Below are positions 1-13,493 of a stretch of DNA of 64,000 bases, piece by piece. Under the pieces are notes generated by a model. The model was not told the DNA's origin. It made no database searches and worked only from the letters and a program-made list of their open reading frames with translations. The position numbers and the translations under genes are program-made. Source of the stretch: Burkholderiales bacterium (GTDB lineage Bacteria; Pseudomonadota; Gammaproteobacteria; Burkholderiales; JAEUOS01); assembly GCA_016790635.1 (NCBI GenBank), contig JAEUOR010000010.1:124001-188000 (forward strand). The letters are read 5' to 3'. Numbering within the stretch: the first letter of the stretch is position 1; each line of letters starts with the position of its first letter.

Positions 1-1
1 A

Positions 2-636
2 GTCATCAGCGAATTGGTGGGTGACACGCGCGAGGCGCGCGACGACTTGAAGCGCACGCGCGATGAACTGGTCGCCGCGCGCCGCGAGGCCGATCTGCGT
101 GCAGCGCAGGTGCGCGCGCTGGAAGCGGAACTGGAGTCTGCCGGGGCGCATGCACGCGAAGACCAGCTCACGCAAGTGCTCAATCGACGTGGCCTGGAAG
201 AGGCGTTCACGGTGGCGGTGGCCGCGGCCGTGCGCAGTGGTGAAGCGTTGTCGATCGGACTCCTGGACGTGGACAACTTCAAGGCTCTCAACGACCGGCT
301 CGGGCATCAGGCCGGCGATGAGGCGCTCAGGCACCTGGCCGCCACGCTTCGCGCGGCGCTGCGTCCCGGCGACGTGGTGGCACGCTACGGTGGTGAAGAG
401 TTCGTGATCCTCTTGCCGAATGCTGACGTCGAGGCAGCGCGCGAGATCATGGTGCGGGTCCAGCGTGCGCTGACGCGGCGCTTTTTCCTGCACGACAACG
501 AGCGTGTGCTGATCACCTTCTCGGCCGGGGTCGCCGCATGGCAGCCTGGTGAGGAGCGGGAGGCAGCAATCGCACGCGCCGACGGCGCGATGTACCGGGC
601 CAAGAAGAGCGGCAAGAATCGGGTTTGCGTGGCCGA

Positions 637-640
<4 letters not shown>
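2..640 (+). CDS. Diguanylate cyclase (GGDEF), 5'-truncated
   Basis: The frame is open from the window edge, so the N-terminus and true start lie outside. The visible part begins with a charged helical stretch (about 45 residues, probably coiled coil) and continues into a complete GGDEF domain. The active-site signature reads GGEEF (ARYGGEEFVILL), and an RPGD motif sits exactly five residues before it, matching the RxxD inhibitory site that binds c-di-GMP. The enzyme should therefore make c-di-GMP from two GTP and be product-inhibited. Its input domain is unseen. Its stop overlaps the GTG start of the next kinase, so the genes are probably co-transcribed and translationally coupled. Confidence 0.93.
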
Positions 641-3182
<2,542 letters not shown>

Positions 3183-3186
<4 letters not shown>

Positions 3187-6100
3187 CGCGCTCGTGGGTA
3201 TCCTGGTCGCTGCGTACGCGCATTGCTTTGGCAGTTTCGCTGCTGCTGGCGGCAATCATTGCTCTGCCGGGTTGGTGGTATGCACGCCACGCCGATCAGG
3301 CGTTTCATGCGGCTCTCGCCGAACGGCAGATGGCGGTGGCGTTGCGCATGGCCGGAGAGGTGCAGGCGCGCGTGGAGTTGCAACGGGCTTCTCTCATCCG
3401 CTTCGCGGCGGCCCTCGCACGCGAGGGGCCGGTCGAACACAAGCTTTTGAGCAAACGCCTGGCAGCCTTCGGCGAGGTCAACGCCGCCATCGCCGACGTG
3501 GTCATGCTATCGCCTGACGGCATAGTCCAGGCTGACTATCCGATGGTCCGCGGCCGCGTCGGAGCGAATCTTGGGGACCGCGACTACATGCGACGCGTCC
3601 GTGCAGGTGAGGCGCTTGTCGTTTCCAAGCCGCTCAGGGGCCGGTTCAGCGGGGAACCTCTGGTCATGATGGTCGTGCCGGTGGGTGCGGACAACGATTT
3701 CCTGGGTTTCGTCGGAGTCGCGATGCGACTTTCGTCGCCGCACTTTCTCGGCCCGGCGGTCAATGGCGACCCCGGACCCGGCGGGTACCTGAAGATCGTC
3801 ACTGAAGATGGCGTCGTCGTAGCACACAACGATGCGCGCCATGTCCTGCATTCCATTCCGCCGGGACAGAATCCTGCACTTGATCGCGCCCGTGCTGGCT
3901 TCGAAGGGACAGCTTATGGGGTCAACCTGGCCGGACAGCCGACCTTGTACTCCTTCAAGCGCGTCGCTGCGACAAACTGGCTGGCGGTCGTCGCCTATCC
4001 CGGCAACGAAGCGGGCGCGAGTCTGGCGGTGCAACGCCGCGACATCGTCGCGTATGCGCTGCTGCTGGCCGTCTCGGGTGGGCTCGCGGCATGGTGGCTG
4101 ATCACCATCCTTCTGGCGCCGCTAGCGCGCCTGCGCGACGCCATCGACGGGGTGACGGCTGGAACGGCGCCTGCCACTGGCCTCGTGGTGCGCTCCGCTG
4201 GCGAGATCGGCGACCTCGGCAGCAGTTTCAACCGGATGCTCGAATCCCTGGCGGAGGCGCGCGCTGCACGGGATGCGTCGGATCGGCGGCTGGCTTCGTT
4301 GTTGCGCCAGTTTGACGTCCTGTATGAACGGGCCCCACTGGGCCTGGCGTTGCTGCGCGAGGATGGAGGACTGGCGCGCGCCAATCCCGCTTTTTGTCGC
4401 ATAGTCGGACGCGATCAGGAGGCCTTGGTGCGACTGAAGGAGTCCGAATTGGGCCGCGCCGGCCAGACGGAGGCTGATGCGCGCGCCTACGCCGCGCTTG
4501 CCGCGGGAGGCGTGGCGCAGGGCTATGAGAAGGAATACGCGACACCGGATGGGCGTGCCGTTCCCGTGCGCGTATCGGGCGTCGCCATCGGCGACGCTGG
4601 CAGCCGCGCTGTGGCTGGCGACGAGGAGCAGCTTCTGGGATGGTGGATCGTCGAGGACATCGCGACGCGCAAGCAGATGATCGAAGCGTTGAGGCAGAGC
4701 GAAAGCGAGGCGCGCATGCTGTCGGCCGTGGCGCGCCACACCGGCAACTTCGTGATCATCACCGATGCCGAAGGGCGAATCGAATGGGTCAATCGGGCGT
4801 TCGAGCAAGGCACGGGCTATGCTCTGGACGAAGCCCGCGGCCAGACGCCAAGCCAGTTGCTGGTGGGGCCCGAAACCGACCGCGCCACTGACCTGCGCCT
4901 GCAGCAAGCGCGGGTGGAGCACCAGGCCTTTGCCGCCGAGATCCTCAATCACCGCAAGGACGGCTCGACCTACTGGTGCCTGGTCGAGGGAGCGCCGGTT
5001 TTCGATCACCTTGGCCGGCTTGAACGCTACGTCGCCATCGAGCGCGACATCACCGAAGCGCGCCAGCTGGATGAGGACCTGAAGGAAAGCGAGGCGCGCT
5101 TCCGGGACCTGACCGCCCTGTCTTCCGACTGGTTCTGGGAGATGGACGCTGACTTTCGCATGTCACAGGTGTCGGGTGACGCGGTCGGGCGCGGGCTTGC
5201 GGCACCAGTCGGAGTACGTCCCTGGGAAAACCCCTTGAGCATGCTTGACGATCATCAATGGGGAATGCTGCGCCAAGCGCTGGAGCGGCGCGAGACGTTC
5301 CGCGAATTTGAGAGCCCGCTACGCCTGCCGGGCGGCGAAGTGCGCTGGCGATCCATGAGCGGTGCACCAATGTTTACGGCTGACGGCGCGTTTGCGGGCT
5401 ACCGCGGGGTCGGGCGGGACATCACGGCGCAGAAATTGGCCGAAGAGGCGCTGCGCCTCAGCGAAGAGCAGTATCGCCGCATCTTCGAGGACGCGCAGGA
5501 CGCGATATTCGAACTCGACCGCGAAGGTACCATCCTGTTGCTCAACCCGACCTGGGAGCGGCGCACCGGCTTCCCGGTCGCGGACTGCATCGGGCGTTCG
5601 TTCTTCGACTTCCTCGCACCTTCGCATCGAGATCTCGCGCAACGGGAGCTCGCCGCGATGATGAGCGGAAGTCGGCAGGTTCTCGACGAGCGAGTGCTGG
5701 TCAAAAGCGCAGCGTCGGGAGAGCGCTGGCACGCGATTCGGGGACGCGTCTATCTGGATGCCGCGGGCGAGATGCGTTGTGCCGGCACCCTGCAGGACGT
5801 ACATGATCGGCGGCTGGCCGAAGCCAGGCGCCTCGCAGCCGAGGCCGAGCTGCGCGTTGCCCAACAGCGCTTTCAGCGCGCGGTCGACGGTTCCAACGAC
5901 GGCGTCTGGGAACGCACGCTCGCCACCGACGAGTTCTTCCTTTCGGACCGGTTCGGCGAGATCCTGGGGTTGCCGCGCGACGACTTGCCGACAACACGTC
6001 ATGAGTGGCTGACCTTGATCCATCCGCAAGACATGGCTGAGCATATGCGGGTGACCCAGCGCATGCTCGACGATCGCAGGAGCGCGACCTGGGATGTCCG

Positions 6101-7082
6101 CATGCGTCACGCCACTGGCGAGTATCGATGGCTGCGCCTGCGCGGCATCGTAAGCTTCGACGCGGCCGGTGTACCCAGCATGACTTCGGGGACGGCCAGC
6201 GACATCCATGCCGCCAAGCTGGCCGAAGAGGAGCTGCACCGTCATCGAGACCACCTGAGTGAGCTCGTGGCCGAACGCACCGTCGGGCTGGAGAAGGCCA
6301 GGCGCGAGGCCGAGGCAGCGCGTGAAGTCGCCGTGCGTGCCAGCCTCGCGAAGAGCGAGTTTCTCGCGAACATGTCGCATGAGTTGCGCACCCCGATGCA
6401 TGCGATCCTGAGCTTTGCCAGCTTCGGCGTGGAGCGGGGCGATCGTGTCGAACGCGACAAGCTCATGCGCTATTTCGGCAACATCAAGAAGAGCGGAACG
6501 CGCCTGCTTGAACTCCTGAACACTCTCCTGGACCTGTCGAAGCTCGAAGCTGGCAGGATGGAGATGCGGCGCAGACCGGTCGTCCTGGCCGATCTCATCG
6601 ACGATGCGGTCGAGGAAGTCGAGGCCCTGGCACGCGCCAAAGGCATCCGGATCGAGACCCATCGCGGTTCGTGTCCCTCGCGGGTCTCCCTGGACGGACT
6701 ACGCATGTCGCAGGTGATCCGCAACCTGCTTTCCAATGCAGTCAAGTTCACCGGGCAGGGCGGCGCAGTCGAGGTCTGTTGCGGCATGTCGGCCACTGAT
6801 CGGGATACGCTGGAGATCAGCGTGCGTGATTCCGGGATCGGCATTCCCGAGGACGAGCTCGAAGCGGTGTTCGACAAGTTCGTGCAATCGTCCAAGACCA
6901 CGACCGGCGCTGGCGGGACCGGTCTGGGGCTGGCGATTTGCCGCGAGATCGTCGCCGCTCACGGTGGCTCGATCCGCGCGGCCAACAATCTCCCCCCCGC
7001 GCCCGGTGCAATCTTTCGCGTGTGCCTGCCGGTCGCACTGCCCATCGAAGCTGCGACGGCTGAATCCACCATTATCGATTGA
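3183..7082 (+). CDS. Large multi-PAS membrane sensor histidine kinase
   Basis: The ATG at 3183 overlaps the previous stop (ATGA), giving about 1299 residues. The order is: membrane segment (about 13-33), periplasmic double-CACHE-like region, membrane segment (about 290-311), HAMP linker, then five PAS-like units starting near residues 375, 513, 640, 763 and 895. HisKA follows with H-box SHELRTP (His about 1066), then HATPase with GTGLGLAI near 1246. The last PAS unit, coiled coil and kinase core closely resemble those of the upstream kinase (shared DHL-ELVAERT, FLANMSHELRTPMHAI and FDKFVQSSKT), which suggests tandem duplication followed by a change of sensor. No receiver is fused. It ends 13 bases before the receiver-HATPase gene. 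Confidence 0.93.
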
Positions 7083-7095
7083 ACAAGGAGTTCCC

Positions 7096-8022
7096 ATGAA
7101 TACCGTGATGACAAGAGGTTGCGCCCAGTCCGCAGACCGCGCGCGCCTACTGCTGGTCGACGACGAACCGTTCAATCTGGAAATCCTCGCCGAACACCTG
7201 GACGACGCGCGTTATGACACGGTTCAGGCCTGCAATGGCGCCGAGGCCTGGCAATTGCTGGATGCCGATCCGGCCGGGTTCGATTTGGTGCTGCTCGATC
7301 GCATGATGCCGATCATGAACGGCATGGAACTTCTCACCAAGGTGCGCGCCGACGCGCGTTTCGCGGCGCTGCCGATTGTCATGCAGACTGCGGCAGCCGC
7401 CAAGGAACAGGTCGCGGAAGGCCTGCGCCAGGGGGCGCACTACTACTTGACCAAGCCGTTCGAGCGTGAAGTCCTGCTGGCGATCGTCGAAGCCGCTCTG
7501 GAGCAGCGCCGCAACCGCATCGCTCTGGTAGATGATCGTCCTGATCCTCGCTCCCTCGTCGCGGCCGAATTCGAGTTTCGCACGCTTGCCGAGGCGCGCC
7601 GCCTGGCGGGCTTCCTGGCGGGCGCCTGCCCCGAGCCGGGGCAGGTGGTGCTGGGCCTGACCGAACTCATGATCAACGCCATCGAGCACGGCAACCTCGG
7701 CATCACCTACCGCGAGAAGTCGGATCTGAACGAACGCTGCGCCTGGCGTGATGAGGTCGAGCGGCGCCTGGCGCTGCCCGAGTATGCGGGGCGTCGCGCG
7801 CTCGTCAAGGTAGCGCGTACCGACTCGGGCATCAGCTTCATCATCGAGGATGAGGGGGCTGGGTTCAACTGGCAGCGATACATGGAGATGGACCCCGAGC
7901 GTGCCTTCGACAGCCACGGACGCGGCATCGCGATGTCGCGCATGGTCAGTTTTTCCGTGCTCGAGTACCTTGGTCGCGGCAATGTCGTTCGTGCGACGGT
8001 AGCATCGCGCCCCATTCCTTGA
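7096..8022 (+). CDS. Receiver fused to HATPase_c (RsbW-like) output domain
   Basis: The ATG at 7096 has AAGGAG just upstream; longer in-frame openings run back into the previous gene. The receiver domain (about 15-135) has its phospho-acceptor Asp near 68 (LVLLDRMMPIMNG) and the conserved Lys in YYLTKPFE. The C-terminal half is a GHKL ATPase with an N-box (ELMINAIEHGNLG), a G1-like DEGAGFNW and a GRGIAMSRM box, but no HisKA dimerisation domain. That makes it more like an anti-sigma serine kinase of the RsbW/SpoIIAB class than a histidine kinase. A plausible role, by inference, is to link the two upstream kinases to an STAS or sigma partner such as the protein at 16010. Confidence 0.88.
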   Translation: MNTVMTRGCAQSADRARLLLVDDEPFNLEILAEHLDDARYDTVQACNGAEAWQLLDADPAGFDLVLLDRMMPIMNGMELLTKVRADARFAALPIVMQTAAAAKEQVAEGLRQGAHYYLTKPFEREVLLAIVEAALEQRRNRIALVDDRPDPRSLVAAEFEFRTLAEARRLAGFLAGACPEPGQVVLGLTELMINAIEHGNLGITYREKSDLNERCAWRDEVERRLALPEYAGRRALVKVARTDSGISFIIEDEGAGFNWQRYMEMDPERAFDSHGRGIAMSRMVSFSVLEYLGRGNVVRATVASRPIP

Positions 8023-8090
8023 AGGGCGCTTTCATCTGCTCCTAGCGCGGTGCGGCGATCTCCGGTGCGCCGCCGATCCGCGTCTTGCGC

Positions 8091-8723
8091 CTACTCGACC
8101 AGCCCGTGGCGGATCGCGTAATGCGTGATCTCGGCGTTGTTCTTGAGCTGCATCTTCTCCAGCACGCGTGCGCGGTAGACGCTGACCGTCTTGGGGCTCA
8201 GCGACAACTCTTCGGCAATCTGCGACAGCTGCTTGCCGGAGGCGATCAAGCGCATGGTCTGGAACTCACGGTCCGAGAGCGCCTCGTGCGGTGAGGCGGC
8301 CGAGTCGGAAACCAAGTGGGTTGCGAGCATCTCTGCCACTTTGGCTGTGATGTACTTCTTGTTCCTGGCCACCGTAAGGATGGCTTCGACCAGACGGTCA
8401 GGCGCGCTGTCCTTGGTCAGGTAGCCGGACGCGCCGGCCTTGAGGGCGCGGATTGCGTACTGGTCCTCCGGATACATCGACAAGATGAGCACGCGCGTCT
8501 TGGGAAACTGCTCGTGCACGACCTTGAGGACGTCGATCCCGTTCTTGCCCGGCATGGCGATGTCGAGCAACAGAACGTCGCACACGTCATCGCGCAATAG
8601 GCGCATCAGCGAGCTGTACTCGGAGGCCTCCCCGCGGATCTCGATCTCGCGGCTCTCCCGGGCGATCTCGATCAGTCCCTTGCGAACGATGGCGTGGTCG
8701 TCGGCGACCATGACGCGAATCAT
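8091..8723 (-). CDS. NarL/FixJ-type response regulator
   Basis: The 210-residue protein has an N-terminal receiver with Asp54 (LLLDIAMPGKNG) and Lys104 (GYLTKD), and a C-terminal LuxR-type helix-turn-helix (about 145-205, with LSDREFQTMRLIASGKQLSQIAEEL and SPKTVSVYRARVLEKM). I chose the ATG at 8723 because it starts directly at the receiver fold and overlaps the stop of the kinase gene as ATGA. An upstream in-frame start would add 34 residues inside that gene. The partner is the kinase encoded immediately upstream, forming a two-gene NarX/NarL-like operon that converges on the receiver-HATPase gene. Target genes are not indicated. Confidence 0.93.
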   Translation of the reverse strand: MIRVMVADDHAIVRKGLIEIARESREIEIRGEASEYSSLMRLLRDDVCDVLLLDIAMPGKNGIDVLKVVHEQFPKTRVLILSMYPEDQYAIRALKAGASGYLTKDSAPDRLVEAILTVARNKKYITAKVAEMLATHLVSDSAASPHEALSDREFQTMRLIASGKQLSQIAEELSLSPKTVSVYRARVLEKMQLKNNAEITHYAIRHGLVE

Positions 8724-10651
8724 TCCGATTTCTCCGTGAACTCCAACTGGGTTTGCGGGCGGCGCCGCGGGATGGAGAGCATGACCGTCGTGCCGCGTCC
8801 CGGCGGACCGTTGATGTCCAGCCACCCGCCCAAGGCACGCGCACGTTCCATCATGCCACGCACGCCGAAGGACGCCGGCTTGGCGAGGTCGCCAGGCGTC
8901 AGACCGGCGCCGTCATCCCGGATCTCGAGAGTGACGCTGTTGGAGGTCGTGAAGAGTTCGGTCTCGACGCGGGCCGCCCCGGCGTATTTGGACACGTTGG
9001 TGAGCGATTCCTGGAAGACTCGAAACAGGGCCGTGGACTGTTCCAGATCGAGGGATAGCTCCTCGTCATTGGTTTCGAAGCTTACCTTGATTCCGGTGCG
9101 GTCGGCGAAGTCTTTGGCCTGCCATTCGAGCGCCGGTGCGATACCGTAGTCGAGAATGCCCGGGCGCAACTCCTGCACGATGCGATTGGCGGTCTGGACC
9201 GCGCCGTCCACGAGCAGCTTCATGCCTTCGATGCGCGCCATCACGTCAGCATCGCCGGAGAAGCGCCGCGAAAGCCAGGCGAGATCGGCTTTCATGCCGG
9301 TAAGGGTGGAGCCGATATCGTCGTGGATCTCGCGTGCCACAGCGCGGCGCTCCTCTTCCTTGACCGTCTCGGTGTGAGCGGTCAGTTGGCGCAACTCTTC
9401 GCGCGAGCGCGTCAGTTCCTGCTCGATCTCCTTTTGCGCGGTGACATCGGTGATGATGCCGTCGAACAGCCAGTTACCGCCGCCCGCCTCGCGTGCGCTG
9501 GCCGAGAGTTGCACCCAGCGCAGCGTGCCGTCGGCGCGGCGCACGCGCCACTGCCCTTCCAGCACGGCCCTTTGACGCACGGCCTGCTCGACCGCATCCT
9601 GCAGGTCGGCACGGTCCTCGGCGACGACGCACTCCACAAAACTCTCCGGTGCGGCCAGGAAGGCCTCGGGCGGGATGCCGAAAAGCGGGGTGGCGCCGGC
9701 GCTGACATAGGGCACGAGGAGCGTGCGCTGCGCCGGGCGTGCCAGCATCTGGAAGACAACGCCGGGCAGGTTGGCCGAGATCGCGGCAAAGCGGGTCTCG
9801 GTCTCGTGGCGCGCCAGTTCGGCTCTCTTGTGCTCGGAAACATCAGTGACAAATACGACCACCCCCGATTCGACCCCGGCACCCAGGCTGGCTGCGGAGA
9901 AGGAAAAGTCGCGCGCTTCGCCGTCGCGGCGCAACCAGACCTCCTCGAGGTTGCGCACCGGGCCGGCACGGACCGCCTCGCGCAGGCGCCGCACTGAGGC
10001 GCGATTTTCCGAGAGACGGAACGGTTGCGGGTCTGCCATGATCGTAGTGCGGGAAATCTGGAAAATCTCCTCGGCGGCCGCATTGAAGAGGGTAACGCGT
10101 CCCTCGCCGTTCAAGGTGATGATGCCGACCGGCGACGCGGTCACGAGCGTCCGCAGGTAGTCCAGCGATGCGCGCAGTTCGGCGGCGGTCGCGCGGCGCT
10201 GGCGGCGCGCGGCAGCCGAGGCCATGGCATGCTCGATGGCAGGCGCCAGACGCTTCAGGCTGTGCTTCATCAGGTAGTCGTCGGCACCTGATTGCATGGC
10301 CGCGACTGCGGCGTCCTCGCCGATAGCCCCCGAAACGATCAGGAATGGCGTGTCCGGTTCCGCTTCACGCAGGACCTTGAGCGCCGCGGCTGAGGAAAAC
10401 AGCGGCAGGTTATGGTCGGAAATGACGGCATCCCAATGCCCGTCCGCAAGTGCCGCGCGCATGCTTGCTTCATCTTCGACTCGCCGGGCCGAATGGGCAA
10501 GCCCGGCTTGGCGCAACGCCATCTGCATGAGCTCGAAATCGACCTCCTCGTCCTCGACGCACAAAAGGCGCACGCCGGGATCCTGGCGGGTGACGCCCTG
10601 GGAGATCAGCGTCTTGAAACGGTCTGTGATGCCGAGATTCGCGTCGGTCAT
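8720..10651 (-). CDS. Soluble receiver-PAS-PAS-HisKA_3 hybrid kinase
   Basis: About 643 residues with no evident membrane segment. An N-terminal receiver (phospho-site in VISDHNLPLFS) is followed by two PAS/PAC units and a HisKA_3 domain whose H-box reads REIHDDIGS (His about 443). The HATPase is of the NarX/DegS/UhpB type (ESLTNVSKYAGA, RDDGAGL, FGVRGMMERA). I prefer the ATG at 10651 because residues before it look unstructured, but no strong ribosome site is visible and an in-frame start at 10756 is possible. The N-terminal receiver suggests it also accepts phosphate from another kinase, perhaps one of the large ones next door. It pairs with the regulator at 8091. Confidence 0.9.
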   Translation of the reverse strand: MTDANLGITDRFKTLISQGVTRQDPGVRLLCVEDEEVDFELMQMALRQAGLAHSARRVEDEASMRAALADGHWDAVISDHNLPLFSSAAALKVLREAEPDTPFLIVSGAIGEDAAVAAMQSGADDYLMKHSLKRLAPAIEHAMASAAARRQRRATAAELRASLDYLRTLVTASPVGIITLNGEGRVTLFNAAAEEIFQISRTTIMADPQPFRLSENRASVRRLREAVRAGPVRNLEEVWLRRDGEARDFSFSAASLGAGVESGVVVFVTDVSEHKRAELARHETETRFAAISANLPGVVFQMLARPAQRTLLVPYVSAGATPLFGIPPEAFLAAPESFVECVVAEDRADLQDAVEQAVRQRAVLEGQWRVRRADGTLRWVQLSASAREAGGGNWLFDGIITDVTAQKEIEQELTRSREELRQLTAHTETVKEEERRAVAREIHDDIGSTLTGMKADLAWLSRRFSGDADVMARIEGMKLLVDGAVQTANRIVQELRPGILDYGIAPALEWQAKDFADRTGIKVSFETNDEELSLDLEQSTALFRVFQESLTNVSKYAGAARVETELFTTSNSVTLEIRDDGAGLTPGDLAKPASFGVRGMMERARALGGWLDINGPPGRGTTVMLSIPRRRPQTQLEFTEKSE

Positions 10652-10792
10652 GTGGCGTGAACTTGAGCAGAAGTTGGGGGTGTATTCCGCCGTTGCTTGC
10701 GCGATGTGACGTTTCTCTTGCCGGAAATAATCGCAAGATGCGTTTGGAGTGCCCACCGAGCGCGCATTCTAATCAACGTGAGGCATTTGCGA

Positions 10793-11920
10793 ATGAGGCT
10801 GCGCAACTGGACTATCCGATGCGTCGGCGTGGGCCTTGCCACCTTGGCCGGCTGGCAAGGCGGCGTACTCGCCCTGGCGGCAATCCCTGCCCTCCTGGCC
10901 GCCTTGCTCCGGGCCGAGGCGGTCTGGTTTGCGCCCGGGCCACGGTCCGAAACCGGGGCGATCGAGGAGCCGGCGGCTCCGTTGCCGTCACCCGTCACGC
11001 AATTGGATTTCAGTGAAATCCGCGAACAGTGCTGGGCCGCGCGCGATGACCTCGAGCGACTGCGCTCCATCATCGGCGAAGCGGGCGGCAAATTGCTCGC
11101 CTGCTTCGACCAGATGGGGCAGCTGGGCCAACGCCAGCGCAAGATCGCGCTTGACATCGCGCGGGGCGCGATGCAGGACGACGGCAGTACAGGCGTATCC
11201 ATGAACATCGGCCGCTTCGTGACTGAAACCGGTGACATGTTGAGCGGTTTTGTGGAAGGAACCATCGAGGCCAGTCGTCATGCGATGGGCCTGGTCGACC
11301 AGATGGATGCCGTGAAGGGGCATGTTGGCCGCACCCTCAAGGTCCTGGGGGAGATCGACGGCATCTCACGGCAGACCAACCTGCTTGCCTTGAACGCGGC
11401 GATCGAGGCGGCGCGCGCCGGTGAGGCGGGGCGCGGCTTTGCAGTCGTCGCCGACGCGGTGCGCAACCTGTCCGACCGCACGCGCGAGTTCTCCGAGCAG
11501 ATCCGTGCCGACATCGGCCTCATCCACTCCTCCGTCCAGAGCGCGGAGCAAGTGATTCACCGACTGGCCTCGCATGACATGGTCGATTCGCTGGCCGCCA
11601 AGCAGCGGGCCGAAGGAGCCATGCAGCACATCCGCGAGGTCAACGAACGCATAGGCGTCGGCGCGCAGGAAATCGACGGCATCACCGAACAGGTGGCCTG
11701 TGCGGTGCAGTCGGCAGTCACCGTATTGCAGTTCCGGGACCTGGCCACGCAACTGATCGGGCACACCGGTTCCCGCCTCTCGGTGGTCGAGGCCCTGACG
11801 CAACCAGGCGCGCCGGGGGATCAGGCTCCGCGCGTGGTCGACCGCGCTGCGCTGTCGCGTACCACGCACAACCCGGTGTCGCCGACCGGCACGTCGAATG
11901 GCGCCGTGGAACCCTTCTAG
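10793..11920 (+). CDS. Methyl-accepting chemotaxis-type signalling protein without a sensor domain
   Basis: About 375 residues from the ATG at 10793 (a GTG at 10778 is an alternative). The first 35 residues form one or two hydrophobic segments, with no periplasmic ligand domain. The rest is helical and holds the receptor hairpin tip (about 190-225: [28 protein letters not shown]) that contacts CheA and CheW in known receptors. It is likely a membrane-anchored or cytoplasmic receptor, or a structural relative. It leads the chemotaxis block and is divergent to the hybrid kinase gene. The tip is well conserved, unlike that of the chimera at 12363. Confidence 0.85.
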   Translation: MRLRNWTIRCVGVGLATLAGWQGGVLALAAIPALLAALLRAEAVWFAPGPRSETGAIEEPAAPLPSPVTQLDFSEIREQCWAARDDLERLRSIIGEAGGKLLACFDQMGQLGQRQRKIALDIARGAMQDDGSTGVSMNIGRFVTETGDMLSGFVEGTIEASRHAMGLVDQMDAVKGHVGRTLKVLGEIDGISRQTNLLALNAAIEAARAGEAGRGFAVVADAVRNLSDRTREFSEQIRADIGLIHSSVQSAEQVIHRLASHDMVDSLAAKQRAEGAMQHIREVNERIGVGAQEIDGITEQVACAVQSAVTVLQFRDLATQLIGHTGSRLSVVEALTQPGAPGDQAPRVVDRAALSRTTHNPVSPTGTSNGAVEPF

Positions 11921-11955
11921 GCAAGCGATGCGGCACGAAACCTCAAGGAGCACGA

Positions 11956-12336
11956 ATGCAAACGGTACTCACGGTAGACGATTCAGCAGCGATTCGACAA
12001 TTGGTGGCGTTCACGCTCAAGGGGGCCGGCTACGGTGTCATTGAGGCCAAGGATGGCAACGACGGCCTGGCCAAGGCCAAAGCCAAAGCCAAAGCCAAAG
12101 CCGACACGGTAGGCCTGGTCATCACCGACCAGAACATGCCCGGTATGGATGGCGTCACCCTGATCAGGTCACTGCGTGCGCTGCCGGCCTACCGATCGGT
12201 TCCCATCCTGATGCTGACTACCGAAGCTGGCGACGCGATGAAGGCACAGGGGCGCGCGGCGGGCGCGACCGGATGGATCGTCAAGCCGTTCGACCCGGCC
12301 AGGCTGATCGACGTGGTCAAGAAGGTCCTGCACTAG
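11956..12336 (+). CDS. CheY-like single-domain response regulator
   Basis: 126 residues forming a lone receiver: acidic pocket (VDDSAAIR), phospho-acceptor Asp in [12 protein letters not shown], Thr in MLTTEAG and Lys in [14 protein letters not shown] lies just before the ATG. It matches the CheY family that opens chemotaxis operons of this group. Between helix 2 and strand 3 there is an Ala-Lys repeat encoded by a GCCAAA hexanucleotide array (12070-12099), which lengthens a loop relative to usual CheY. Since the CheA core is missing from this operon, its phosphate donor would have to be another kinase. Confidence 0.88.
   Translation: MQTVLTVDDSAAIRQLVAFTLKGAGYGVIEAKDGNDGLAKAKAKAKAKADTVGLVITDQNMPGMDGVTLIRSLRALPAYRSVPILMLTTEAGDAMKAQGRAAGATGWIVKPFDPARLIDVVKKVLH
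12070..12099 (+). repeat. GCCAAA hexanucleotide tandem array inside the cheY-like gene
   Basis: Five consecutive hexamers (GCCAAG then four GCCAAA) encode alternating Ala-Lys. Being a multiple of three, changes in copy number would lengthen or shorten the loop without breaking the frame. Confidence 0.9.
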
Positions 12337-12362
12337 CGTCGTGGTATTGGTCTGTCCAAGGC

Positions 12363-13493
12363 ATGTACATGCAGACCGACACTTCCTCAATTGCCGGCAT
12401 CGACATGCGGCAGTTCCATGCCATCTTCTTCGATGAAGCCGATGAACACCTGGCCGCCATGGAGTCGCTGCTGGTCGACATCGACACCTCCGACCCAGGC
12501 GAAGGCATGCTCTACGCGGTCTTTCGCGCCGCGCACTCCATCAAGGGAGGGGCGAGCATGTTCGGCTTGGCCAACGTGTCTGAACTGGCGCACGAGGCGG
12601 AAACCCTCCTCGAACGGGTACGCATGGGCGAGGTGCCCTTGAGCGATGCCATCGTCGATGCCTTGCTTGAATCGTGCGACGTCCTCAAAGTGCAACTGGC
12701 TGTGCACCAAGGAAGCGGAGCGGCCACACCCGAGGTCACAGGCCTTTTTGCGCGGCTGCGCAACCTGTGCGAGGGCAAACCTGTGCATGTCGACCTCGAA
12801 GCGCGCTTCGAGGTCATTGTGCCGGGCGCGGTCGGCGCGGTACCGGCAGCGCCCGCCTTGGGCCTGTTCGAGGCGTCGTCGGGTTCCCCGGTGCCCGTCG
12901 TGACAGGGCCGATTGATGAAGAACCGGACGGCGCCTATGGGCTCTTCACGGCTTTCGATTCCACCCCTGCATCCGGCGGAGGGATAGCGGCATGTGGTCC
13001 ATCGTCGGGTGGTCCGACTGCACGGGCGCCGCGCGGTATTGGCGTGCCGGCTGTCGCGCCTTCCAACCCCAAGGCGCGCCCTGCCAAGGTGATTGAAACC
13101 TCTTCGATTCGCGTCGCGGTCGGGCAGGTGGTCGAAACCCTGCATGCGATCGATGCGGCATCGAAGAAGATCAGTGACATCATCAGCGTGATTGACGACA
13201 TCGCGTCCCGGACCAACATCCTGGCCATGAACGCCTTGGTAGAGGCGGCGCGCGCTGGCGAACAGGGGCGTGGTCTGGCTGTCGTCGCCACCGAGGTGCG
13301 CAACCTGACCCTGCGCAGCGCCGGGATCGAGCAGGTGAACCACACGGTGGCGCAGATGGTGCGGATCCCCGGGCAGAACGCTGCCTCGGTGGATCAGGCG
13401 GTGGCAGCTGTGGAATCGATGGACGAGCAGTCGCAGGAGCTAGCCTATGCCGCGGGCACGTTTCGCGTCGGCGCTGATCGGGCCGGAAGCTGA
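12363..13493 (+). CDS. CheA-HPt / chemoreceptor-tip chimera (deletion fusion)
   Basis: The ATG at 12363 gives 376 residues. The N-terminal part is a CheA P1 (HPt) domain with phospho-His about 58 in [15 protein letters not shown], followed by a CheA-like linker (DGAYGLF). At about residue 252 the sequence switches to a chemoreceptor signalling helix ([18 protein letters not shown]) and a degenerate hairpin tip ([29 protein letters not shown]). After [10 protein letters not shown] it jumps directly to [12 protein letters not shown], losing roughly 57 residues found in normal receptors. CheA P2-P5, CheW and the receptor N-terminus are all absent. Given the usual order cheY-cheA-cheW-mcp-cheR, this looks like a large in-frame deletion. 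The frame is open, but normal CheA or receptor function is not possible. The TGATG overlap with cheR is kept. Confidence 0.85.
   Translation: MYMQTDTSSIAGIDMRQFHAIFFDEADEHLAAMESLLVDIDTSDPGEGMLYAVFRAAHSIKGGASMFGLANVSELAHEAETLLERVRMGEVPLSDAIVDALLESCDVLKVQLAVHQGSGAATPEVTGLFARLRNLCEGKPVHVDLEARFEVIVPGAVGAVPAAPALGLFEASSGSPVPVVTGPIDEEPDGAYGLFTAFDSTPASGGGIAACGPSSGGPTARAPRGIGVPAVAPSNPKARPAKVIETSSIRVAVGQVVETLHAIDAASKKISDIISVIDDIASRTNILAMNALVEAARAGEQGRGLAVVATEVRNLTLRSAGIEQVNHTVAQMVRIPGQNAASVDQAVAAVESMDEQSQELAYAAGTFRVGADRAGS

Noticed and set aside
5319..6662. 447-codon minus-strand frame
   Set aside because: Antisense to the PAS region of the second kinase; no ribosome site or domain.
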